Origin: a virus
Direction: 5' to 3' (one strand)
Virus record (IMG/VR): IMGVR_UViG_3300042352_000441
Location: 1-36,622 of that record
DNA length: 36,622 nt
Below, piece by piece: positions 25,220 to 31,937 of this stretch (its first letter is position 1; each line of letters starts with the position of its first letter). A model generated the notes under the pieces. That model was given only the letters and a program-made list of their open reading frames with translations. It had not been told where the DNA came from and made no database searches. The position numbers and the translations under genes are program-made.

Positions 25220-25817
25220 GATTAGTCTTGCTAGTCTTTTCTTCCTTTAAAGTAAACTTACACTTAATGTAATACAGTGGCTCTACCTTGTTCATGCCTT
25301 GAGAATGATCTACCATGTCTCTAATCATTAGTGCCGTTCCTGGCTCTGGATTAATATAGATACCTTTAGATCTATCAACGCAAAATGGAGAAGAGGACAG
25401 TTCCGTGTTTATCAATAAGTAAACAGATACAGAGTTTTCATCATATGTATTTTCAAATAGCTGCTCTCTACTAAACTCCAGCATTGGCAGTGATTTAAAA
25501 AGTGTTATTTCTTCTAGGTCGCCTGTTTCTCTCATTATATAATTAGAGTAGTGCTCTTTACAAAAAGATAAACCTGATTTAAAGCTGTTATATATATACA
25601 AGCATTTCTGCAACATTCTTTCAGACATCATGCTTGTATTTTTGTTAAAAGTTTTGTATACAGTAAATTCATTAAATGTGGTCCATGGAGATATGTATCC
25701 GTGAGTTGATTCGTCTAAATCGCACTCCTCAATAAATCTAAGTAGGGTGTCTGATTCGGTTAGATTGTTTTGAAAATAGAGACAATCGCTATCTAGTATC
25801 GCTGGCAAATGCATCAT
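25212..25817 (-). CDS. Degenerate 2-oxoglutarate oxygenase-like protein
   Basis: The 201-aa protein is the last gene of the oxygenase block and shares its overall outline: an N-terminal helical part, then strands SVSVYLLINTELSSSPF, an INPEPGTALMIRD turn like the KPxAGD..xFP of its neighbours, a distal His (H171) and a final strand YYIKCKF. However, the segment that should carry HxD (LPMLEFSREQLFENTY) has no such motif, so iron binding as in the other five is not expected. It may be a pseudoenzyme, a partner subunit, or a diverged member with another function. GGAG nine bases before the ATG supports the start. The fold relation is inferred by eye. Confidence 0.6.
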   Translation of the reverse strand: MMHLPAILDSDCLYFQNNLTESDTLLRFIEECDLDESTHGYISPWTTFNEFTVYKTFNKNTSMMSERMLQKCLYIYNSFKSGLSFCKEHYSNYIMRETGDLEEITLFKSLPMLEFSREQLFENTYDENSVSVYLLINTELSSSPFCVDRSKGIYINPEPGTALMIRDMVDHSQGMNKVEPLYYIKCKFTLKEEKTSKTNLL

Positions 25818-25819
25818 AA

Positions 25820-26437
25820 TTAATTACTCCAATTTGTTTCTAGGTCGTACCAAAAAAATGGAACCATGTACTTGCTCCCAGAAGTTACTGGCAAAGGGTG
25901 ATGGAAGTATGGCCTGTATGCAGGAAACATAATTAAACTTCCAGCCTCTGGCTTAATCTTTACATCTTGCTCTGGGAAATAAATTTCTCCACCCTCATAA
26001 TCATCGTTAAGGTAAAGAACTCCAGAAACTACTGGGTGGGCTTTGTCTGTTGGATCTTCTGCATCAACATGTTTCCCCATATCTGCAAGAGAGTTATATT
26101 TTCTTATACTAAAATAATCTGGAAGCTTGAGCTGTCTAGACCCTGTATTGTATGCATAGTTTACAAAACATAAATCAGATATTGATTTAATTTTATAAAC
26201 CAGCATGGATGTCTCTAGGTCAAGATCATTTTTATATTGCATATTAGAAAACATTCCATCTTTTGAAACACCATACTCTGTATCTTGATCACTAGCTTTC
26301 CAGGTTTTCCATTTTGAAAGCTGCGAAGTATTGGTGTTAGCAGATTCTAAATACTCAATCTTATCTACAAACTGCTTTGGATTGCTAAGCAAATTTTTAT
26401 AATAAAATATTTGATTATCTAATTTTTCTATAAGCAT
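25820..26437 (-). CDS. Prolyl 4-hydroxylase-like Fe(II)/2OG dioxygenase (1)
   Basis: This 205-aa enzyme belongs to the double-stranded beta-helix family that uses Fe(II), O2 and 2-oxoglutarate to hydroxylate side chains. Iron ligands are H123 and D125 (GKHVDAED) and H179 (YFHH). K189, ten residues after H179, should bind 2-oxoglutarate, as in prolyl 4-hydroxylases. The phrase VLYLNDDYEGGEIYFPEQ and then KPEAGSLIMFPAY are typical of this family. Two start codons are possible; ATG 26437 has GAGGG at six bases, whereas ATG 26443 has no space for one, so I chose 26437. It overlaps the preceding gene by 23 bases. No signal peptide is visible, so it acts in the host cytoplasm. Confidence 0.88.
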   Translation of the reverse strand: MLIEKLDNQIFYYKNLLSNPKQFVDKIEYLESANTNTSQLSKWKTWKASDQDTEYGVSKDGMFSNMQYKNDLDLETSMLVYKIKSISDLCFVNYAYNTGSRQLKLPDYFSIRKYNSLADMGKHVDAEDPTDKAHPVVSGVLYLNDDYEGGEIYFPEQDVKIKPEAGSLIMFPAYRPYFHHPLPVTSGSKYMVPFFWYDLETNWSN

Positions 26438-27269
26438 TTTCATCCCTCATAAAAAATGGAGTAGACTTGTCTAGCTTAGGATCTTCTTCTCCATACTTAA
26501 CTAGGTACTTATGCCATATTCCAGACTGAATTTCTTCTTTCATTCTTTCGGAATCCATTTTATCCCACTCGTCGCCGTACTTTTCTTTATTAGCATGCCA
26601 TTCTGGGCTTCCGTCAAAATCATAAGACCAGAAGCATCTTATGAAATATTTTTCTCCATTATCAACTCTATCTACTCCATGGAAGTAATGTGATCCTCCA
26701 GTTACTGGGTCACCTGATGGAAAAACAACTATGTCTCCAGCCTCTGGCTTGTAGTCAATAACATCCCCAGTATCATCTTTAAGGAAAGATAGTCCTCCAC
26801 CGTCGTAGTCGTCATTAATATATACGGTACATGTAATTGCAAATTTTTTTCCTGGGGACTCGCTATCGAATCCTCTGTAATCTGTATGATAATGCATAGC
26901 CATTTCATTTTGCTTTGATGTTTCCCAATACTTGCAAATTGAAATTCCATTGTTTACCCAATTTGGTAAAGAAATATCATTTGTTTTAACATAATCTTCT
27001 GTACATGCATAATAAGCATTTGTAACATCTGTAAGAAAATCTTTTTGCAATAAGGTATACTCATTCTGGATATCTGTCGTATACTCATCGTTTTGTCTAT
27101 TCATAGAAAGGTTCATCATCTTGCCAAATCCATACCAGTCTTGCCACTCTGTAAATAATCCTTCGGGCAACTTTTCCTCAGACTGTTTTAAAAGATCAGT
27201 ATATTCTTTCCACCTAGGAAGCATATTTTTATAAACAATAACTTTTGGATATATCTCTAGCTTGTTCAT
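26415..27269 (-). CDS. Prolyl 4-hydroxylase-like Fe(II)/2OG dioxygenase (2)
   Basis: The 284-aa protein has a full active site: H128 and D130 (HYHTDYRG), H197 (YFHGVD) and K207 (NGEKYF), the His-to-Lys spacing of ten residues being that of prolyl 4-hydroxylases. CTVYINDDYDGGGLSFLKDD and YKPEAGDIVVFPSGDP are family landmarks. It is the longest of the five. The N-terminus (about 1-110) is a helical domain with many aromatic residues that might choose the substrate, and a 70-residue charged C-terminal extension (NKEKYGDEWDKMDSERMKEE) is not found in the shorter neighbours. The ATG overlaps the upstream stop as ATGA. Its substrate is unknown. Confidence 0.9.
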   Translation of the reverse strand: MNKLEIYPKVIVYKNMLPRWKEYTDLLKQSEEKLPEGLFTEWQDWYGFGKMMNLSMNRQNDEYTTDIQNEYTLLQKDFLTDVTNAYYACTEDYVKTNDISLPNWVNNGISICKYWETSKQNEMAMHYHTDYRGFDSESPGKKFAITCTVYINDDYDGGGLSFLKDDTGDVIDYKPEAGDIVVFPSGDPVTGGSHYFHGVDRVDNGEKYFIRCFWSYDFDGSPEWHANKEKYGDEWDKMDSERMKEEIQSGIWHKYLVKYGEEDPKLDKSTPFFMRDENAYRKIR

Positions 27270-27988
27270 TTCTCACCATACTTTCCAATGTAGTCTTGCG
27301 TTATGCCCATCTCTTTTTCTTTTTTCCAGGACTCATATGTCCGATCCTGCTCTTCTCTAGTTTTCTTAAGGCGCTCAGCTCTTTCTTTTAATCTTTCTTC
27401 GCTATAAACAGAATCTGCAGTGTCCCAAAATGATCCTATTGTGTATCGTGTTCCACCGTGGACTTTTGTAACTTCGTGCTCATTTGTGTGTCCTCCAGCA
27501 AAAATTGCTATCTTTCCTATAGATGGCTTAATGTTAATATCATAATTTTTAAAGTTTAAGTACCCACCTTCAAAATCATTATTTAGATATATAAACGCAG
27601 CATACTTGCTACTTTCAAATTCAGTAGGATTCCCATCTTCATCTGAATTGTCAGAATGAAATGATGCATATGCTCCATCTGTCCATTTTTGAGCATGATA
27701 GCTTACCTCAGATAATTCTTTTAACAAAACGTTTTCTGCTAGGTCTTTTATTCTTTTTTTTAATACTTCATTAAAATAATTAGAAGGCAATCCAAATAGT
27801 TCTAGGTTTGGATCGTAAGGCCAAAATCCCATGGCAAATGAATCATAAAAGGATATTTGATTCCATTCTAAAATCTTATTGTCTACCAACCATTCAAGAT
27901 AAGAAATTATAGACTTGCATTCTGATTCTGATAAAAAGTTATCAGCAGTAAAACATTCTTCCTTATGCATTGTTATCCAGCTACTCAT
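27266..27988 (-). CDS. Prolyl 4-hydroxylase-like Fe(II)/2OG dioxygenase (3)
   Basis: From the ATG at 27988 the protein has 240 aa. Iron ligands are H111 and D113 (FHSDNSDEDG) and H171 (NEHEVTKVHGG); R181, ten residues on, would bind 2-oxoglutarate. AAFIYLNNDFEGGYLNFKNY and IKPSIGKIAIFAGG replace the usual landmarks with modest changes. The start at 27988 has AAAGGA eight bases upstream and overlaps the previous gene by eight bases; a longer frame from 28030 would overlap by 50 bases and lacks a better ribosome site. The C-terminus is a highly charged helix (LKERAERLKKTREEQDRTYE) that may mediate contacts. Confidence 0.88.
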   Translation of the reverse strand: MSSWITMHKEECFTADNFLSESECKSIISYLEWLVDNKILEWNQISFYDSFAMGFWPYDPNLELFGLPSNYFNEVLKKRIKDLAENVLLKELSEVSYHAQKWTDGAYASFHSDNSDEDGNPTEFESSKYAAFIYLNNDFEGGYLNFKNYDINIKPSIGKIAIFAGGHTNEHEVTKVHGGTRYTIGSFWDTADSVYSEERLKERAERLKKTREEQDRTYESWKKEKEMGITQDYIGKYGEK

Positions 27989-28694
27989 TTTTAAAATCCT
28001 TTGGCCCGCTAAATTTTTCTGGCAAGACACTTATTGTCCAGAAATAAGGTGAAGTATATCTACACCCGCTTACTATTGGTCTAACTCCATGAATATAGTT
28101 TAAGTCTCCAGGAAAGAAGTATCCAGCTCGTGCTTTGGGCTTAAACTCTATTCCCTGTTTTGGAAAATATAGCTCTCCGCCTTCATAGTCATCGTTAATA
28201 TAAAAAACTGTTCCTATGTCATACCATGGAAAAGAGTTCGGTGTTCCTGCATCTGGGCCTTCATGAAGCTCTTTATCTGCGTGAGGCTCTTGTCTTGCTC
28301 CAACTGGCCATCTAACTAATGCTGGTCCTGTCGCAAAGCACTCAACCTCAAAGAAATTTTCAATTACTGGCTTGAATCTACGTACAATATTATTTAATAT
28401 CTCGATAATATCATGTGCACCATTTTTTAATAGCTGCTCCCCAGTAACAACTCTGTTGGCCCATGGCCTGTCGTCATAAATAACTGTTCCATTCTCATTA
28501 AACTCTGTTGGAATGTCATCAAATGAACTATTATTTTTAGAAAATGAAAGTAGAATAGACTGCTCTTCTTCTGTAATAAAATTTTCTACTTCTACTATAT
28601 TTTTATCTGAGTCTCCAAAAAATCCAGAGGGTGTTATAGATTTAGCATTAAAGTTAGAAACATTTTTAGAAGTGTCCCATTTGTTCATATCCAT
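27981..28694 (-). CDS. Prolyl 4-hydroxylase-like Fe(II)/2OG dioxygenase (4)
   Basis: The 237-aa protein contains H138 and D140 (QEPHADKE), H202 (YIHGVR) and R212 (GCRYTS), the complete Fe(II) and 2-oxoglutarate set with Arg rather than Lys. Family landmarks are GTVFYINDDYEGGELYFPKQ and FKPKARAGYFFPGD. The N-terminal domain includes VEVENFITEEEQSILLSFSK, the usual opening of 2OG oxygenases ('..v.nfls..ec..l..'). The ATG overlaps the stop of the upstream gene (TAATG), so translation is coupled. It is separated from oxygenase (5) by two genes of another family. Confidence 0.9.
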   Translation of the reverse strand: MDMNKWDTSKNVSNFNAKSITPSGFFGDSDKNIVEVENFITEEEQSILLSFSKNNSSFDDIPTEFNENGTVIYDDRPWANRVVTGEQLLKNGAHDIIEILNNIVRRFKPVIENFFEVECFATGPALVRWPVGARQEPHADKELHEGPDAGTPNSFPWYDIGTVFYINDDYEGGELYFPKQGIEFKPKARAGYFFPGDLNYIHGVRPIVSGCRYTSPYFWTISVLPEKFSGPKDFKNE

Positions 28695-29398
28695 TATTCA
28701 TACCTCTTTCTTGACCATACTTTTTTCTTGTAGGCCCCACCTTCGGGGACTCTAAATTTATTTGCCTGATAATGATGCCTCTCTATTATTTGTTCCTGAG
28801 TATACATCTTTTGATCTGATTCCCAATCTTCTCTTTTAAACGGAATAATCTGAGCATAAGGAGTTCCTTTAGGAATCATTCCCTCAAACCCGCTTTTTAA
28901 AAAGAATGGCATAAGTCCTGGGGTATCCATCTTGTCGTTATCAATTATACCAGAGAGGGTTATAAATGGTAGGTCGTGTCTATTTAGTGGATGAATATAT
29001 AAAGCACTATACCCAGGCTCTAGCCCTGGCATCCAATTTGGATACCAATGGAAATGCTTATCTGTTCCAAGTGGTTTTGGAAATCCTGGCATATCTGGCC
29101 TAATTCCACAAAAATCTTCGTATCCGCCTGGAGACATTGGAACGGTGTATTCGTTACCTGCTTCGTCTTTTGTAATAGACATATAGATATCACATGGAGT
29201 TTTTAAAACATACCCTGTAACAAAGGCATCTATTAAAGCTGGACAAGCTTTAAATGAAAGGGAGTCTTTATTTTCTGGGAACCAATATCTGCTTGATTCT
29301 ACAAACCAACTAGGTATATTCTTTTTTGTAGTTTCTGGTGCAAATTCTAAGCTCATAGAGTTGTATACTCTATTGGAATGAAATGTAATTTTAGGCAT
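28694..29398 (-). CDS. Uncharacterised protein, paralogue of the next gene upstream (possibly DUF6065-like)
   Basis: This 234-aa protein, from the ATG at 29398, has no HxD site. It is rich in Pro and aromatic residues (HFHWYPNWMPGLEPGYSALY, then HPLNRHDLPFITLSGIID) and ends with a motif, MIPKGTPYAQIIPFKREDW, echoed in its upstream neighbour as IPANTPIANIVPISLGEL. From memory this ending and size recall DUF6065 proteins of phages and bacteria, which are uncharacterised; that is a guess. The start at 29398 is chosen because AAGG lies nine bases upstream and the overlap with the previous gene is only eight bases; a TTG two codons earlier is weaker. The beta-rich pattern could be cupin-like. Confidence 0.72.
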   Translation of the reverse strand: MPKITFHSNRVYNSMSLEFAPETTKKNIPSWFVESSRYWFPENKDSLSFKACPALIDAFVTGYVLKTPCDIYMSITKDEAGNEYTVPMSPGGYEDFCGIRPDMPGFPKPLGTDKHFHWYPNWMPGLEPGYSALYIHPLNRHDLPFITLSGIIDNDKMDTPGLMPFFLKSGFEGMIPKGTPYAQIIPFKREDWESDQKMYTQEQIIERHHYQANKFRVPEGGAYKKKVWSRKRYE

Positions 29399-30089
29399 TA
29401 TCAATAACCTTAAGCCTTATAGACTTGACTTCGTGCTCACCCAACTTATTACCACACGGGTCAACTGAGTCTCTATAAAAATTAGTCCAGCTGCCCGACT
29501 CAGTTATTTCTTTTATTTTTTTCATTGAGGCTTGCGGGTCACAGTTAGTATGCGGTATTTCATTTTGATCTACAAATTTAATTTCAGAGTTTTGCAATTC
29601 CCCCAATGATATAGGGACTATATTTGCAATTGGTGTATTTGCTGGAATTGTTATTTTTACCATTGGTTCTGTTATCTTCCAGGCTATTGGGAAATCTCCA
29701 TGAAAAAATGAAGTGCTTATTAAAGTTGTAAAACATTGAACCCCTCTAATAAATAGATTAGGGGTTGGAATACATAAAAGACTTAAATTGCTATCTGTCT
29801 TAAATCCTATACCTGAATTAAAACTAATTGTTCCATTAGCCCTTCCAGTGGACACATATTTTTCCCCCGAAAGAACTTTTACGTGATGGGGAGAAGAGTC
29901 TGAAATTCCATCCCAGACAAATGATATTTCTTCTGGAAAAGATATGCTCCATCCCAAAGAATTAGTCACAGTAACAGGAAAGCAGTTATATGCATGTCTA
30001 TCGTAAGTCTCATCCATCCAGTCTCTTTTTACTGGGGATTGAGATATGTTAGACAGGCCTGTTGTTTTAAATGCTTTTATAGAATACAT
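29391..30089 (-). CDS. Uncharacterised protein, paralogue of the next gene downstream (possibly DUF6065-like)
   Basis: The protein has 232 aa and begins at an ATG overlapping the stop of oxygenase (5) as TAATG. It contains HAYNCFPVTVTNSLGWSISF and FVWDGISDS, an opening I associate from memory with DUF6065, and shares with the downstream gene the motif IPANTPIANIVPISLGEL and the beta-rich run before it. It has no catalytic signature I can name. Being locked by overlaps between two oxygenase genes, it probably works in the same process, for example as a substrate carrier or another modifying enzyme, but this is inference from position alone. Confidence 0.72.
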   Translation of the reverse strand: MYSIKAFKTTGLSNISQSPVKRDWMDETYDRHAYNCFPVTVTNSLGWSISFPEEISFVWDGISDSSPHHVKVLSGEKYVSTGRANGTISFNSGIGFKTDSNLSLLCIPTPNLFIRGVQCFTTLISTSFFHGDFPIAWKITEPMVKITIPANTPIANIVPISLGELQNSEIKFVDQNEIPHTNCDPQASMKKIKEITESGSWTNFYRDSVDPCGNKLGEHEVKSIRLKVIDNA

Positions 30090-30787
30090 TAGAGCAAGCT
30101 CTTTGAATACTGTGCCTCTAAGTTTCTGTATTCTGGAGTATGAGCGGTTTCTAAATAGTCAAGCATTGTTACTATAGAATACTTTACTCCCGAAGTAACT
30201 GGCATTGCGGCGTGTGAATAAACATAAGAAGAAGGAAATAGATAAAGATCTCCAGCTTTAGGCTTAATCTTTAAGTTAAGTTTATCAAAAAATAACTCTC
30301 CGCCTTCGTAATCATCGTTTAAATACCCTACTAAAGACAGTACGCATGTATAAGAGTATCCATGATCTGAATGGACTTGAAAATGCTGTCCAGCTCCGTA
30401 TCTAATAAAGTTAAATGATTCCCAGTATTTTAGAGGGGCAAGGCTAAACATATTTCTATAGTCATCAACTGCTGGAAGCTGTGCATAGTATGCATCTTCC
30501 CAAATTCTAATTAGATCTTTATCGGTTTCATCTTGTTTTTCTTGGCTAACGTTATCCATATGTGCGGACAAAGATTTATCTTCATTGTACTTAAGTTTGA
30601 AATCTACACAGTCTCTGTAACTAAGGTTTTTTGCTCCGTAGCCCGTGTATCCTGGCTTCCAGCTGTATCTTGTATTAGACTCTGAGCCTAGGGTGTTTTC
30701 TAGTCTTTCAATATACTGTTTATCTTTGGTAAAAACATCTCTATATACGACTATTCCTGTAGCTAGGTATTCTGCATTTTCTAACAT
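30089..30787 (-). CDS. Prolyl 4-hydroxylase-like Fe(II)/2OG dioxygenase (5)
   Basis: This 232-aa enzyme is the first oxygenase in transcription order. It has H139 and D141 (FQVHSDHGYS), H192 (YSHAAMPVTSG) and K202 (VKYSIV), ten residues after the distal His, matching the prolyl 4-hydroxylase alpha-subunit catalytic domain. LVGYLNDDYEGGELFFDKLN and IKPKAGDLYLFPSSYVYSH are strong family landmarks. The N-terminus is helical with a Tyr/Trp-rich part (YSWKPGYTGYGAKNLSYRD). A promoter-like TGATACAAT lies about 26 bases upstream. Of the five it is nearest to the PPG-repeat gene, three genes away. Confidence 0.9.
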   Translation of the reverse strand: MLENAEYLATGIVVYRDVFTKDKQYIERLENTLGSESNTRYSWKPGYTGYGAKNLSYRDCVDFKLKYNEDKSLSAHMDNVSQEKQDETDKDLIRIWEDAYYAQLPAVDDYRNMFSLAPLKYWESFNFIRYGAGQHFQVHSDHGYSYTCVLSLVGYLNDDYEGGELFFDKLNLKIKPKAGDLYLFPSSYVYSHAAMPVTSGVKYSIVTMLDYLETAHTPEYRNLEAQYSKSLL

Positions 30788-30813
30788 GTTTTCTCTTTTC
30801 TGTGGTTATATAT

Positions 30814-30822
30814 ATTGTATCA
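30814..30822 (-). promoter_or_regulatory. Extended -10 promoter candidate TGATACAAT for the oxygenase block
   Basis: TACAAT at 30819-30814 with TGA upstream leaves a leader of about 20-26 bases before oxygenase (5). The same 12 bases AAATGATACAAT occur before the 695-aa fibre gene at about 35395-35406. No convincing -35 was seen. Confidence 0.45.
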
Positions 30823-30828
30823 TTTATT

Positions 30829-31407
30829 TTAATTTATTGGAACCCATACACCTGGCTCATTATGCTTTAAAGAGTATAGTGGAACAACGTAAAACTCTAT
30901 TACATCATTCCAGCTGTCGGTTTTAATATTTATTACATCTGTTGGCTTATTTATATACATGTCATTTTTATTAAATATTTCCTTGGTATATATACCATTA
31001 TTCATAAAAGACAAGCTGTACTCAGTACCCGCTGGGAAATACATTCCGTGCAAATATGGTATATTTATTCCTGGGAAGTCATACCAATTTGGATTAGTAC
31101 CTGGACCGTACTGTGAGATCTTGGCGTATATCATGTATTTTTGTTTATTTTTATCTATTTCATAAACACGACAAGCTTCTTTTATAAGATCAGAAATTTC
31201 TAAATATAGGCTGTATATATTGTCATTATACACAGAAAAAAGGTTTTTGCTTTTTATTATAACTTCATGATCTAACTCTAAATCGCCGTCTTTAGTGTAA
31301 TAAATTTCATCTTTTTTATACGACATCTCTTCTAATAAATCAATATCAAAACCTATATTAGAATGACTTTTAATAAAATTAGTTTTGCTGTATGTCTGGT
31401 TCAACAT
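30829..31407 (-). CDS. Uncharacterised beta-rich protein in the modification module
   Basis: The 192-aa protein is not recognised. Its N-terminal half is charged and helical (SLYLEISDLIKEACRVYEID); the second half, from WYDFPGINIPYLHGMYFP on, is beta-rich and rich in Tyr, Pro and Gly, and could form a cupin or jelly-roll fold. No HxD...H iron site is visible. Its ATG lies within the acetyltransferase gene, overlapping its end by 29 bases; there is no strong ribosome site, so expression may depend on coupling. It sits between the acetyltransferase and the first hydroxylase, suggesting a linked role. Confidence 0.65.
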   Translation of the reverse strand: MLNQTYSKTNFIKSHSNIGFDIDLLEEMSYKKDEIYYTKDGDLELDHEVIIKSKNLFSVYNDNIYSLYLEISDLIKEACRVYEIDKNKQKYMIYAKISQYGPGTNPNWYDFPGINIPYLHGMYFPAGTEYSLSFMNNGIYTKEIFNKNDMYINKPTDVINIKTDSWNDVIEFYVVPLYSLKHNEPGVWVPIN

Positions 31408-31927
31408 AAACCATTCTCTTATCTATGTAATTAACTGGATACGAAAAATTTCTGTATTGAAATATATCGTTTAAGTCTATATCTATCTTTTTTTCTTCAA
31501 ATCCTAGGCTATATATCTTGTTGTAAAGCTGATCTCCAGCTACCGTCCCACCTTTAAGTCCATAAATTGCTGACCAAATTTCATAACCTAATTTTCTTGC
31601 AAGCATATCGTTTGTTATTACACTATAAGTTGCAACTCCTTTTCCTCTATAAAAAGGGTCTACATACATTCTACTTATTTGATTATTCATATTCCAAGCG
31701 CTTTGTGCTATTGGAAATTCGTTAAATATCTTATTGGAAACTACAACTGTTCCTGGCTTATATCTGTCTGTATTGTAAGCAGAGCATATAACTCTTATGT
31801 GGTAATCTTTATCATGAATAAATGCAAAATGTCCCCATATGCCTTCATTATATAAGGCTTCTGGAAAAGACTGGTAGGAGATAGATTTCTCTATCTCCTC
31901 TCCAGCGTCACCTACTTTGAATTTCAT
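31379..31927 (-). CDS. GNAT-family N-acetyltransferase
   Basis: The 182-aa protein shows the GNAT fold core: a strand ending SRMYVDPFYRGKGVA (R94-A99), the pyrophosphate-binding motif R/Q-x-x-G-x-G/A, followed by the helix SVITNDMLARKLGYEI and, near the end, the strand and helix QLYNKIYSLGFEEKKID. Earlier strands (GHFAFIHDKDYHIRVICSAY) lie in the expected place. GNATs move an acetyl group from acetyl-CoA to an amine on a protein, small molecule or sugar; the target here is unknown. It starts ten bases after the PPG-repeat gene and has no clear ribosome site. In this context it may modify fibre or host proteins. Confidence 0.82.
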   Translation of the reverse strand: MKFKVGDAGEEIEKSISYQSFPEALYNEGIWGHFAFIHDKDYHIRVICSAYNTDRYKPGTVVVSNKIFNEFPIAQSAWNMNNQISRMYVDPFYRGKGVATYSVITNDMLARKLGYEIWSAIYGLKGGTVAGDQLYNKIYSLGFEEKKIDIDLNDIFQYRNFSYPVNYIDKRMVYVEPDIQQN

Positions 31928-31937
31928 CTAATGCATT

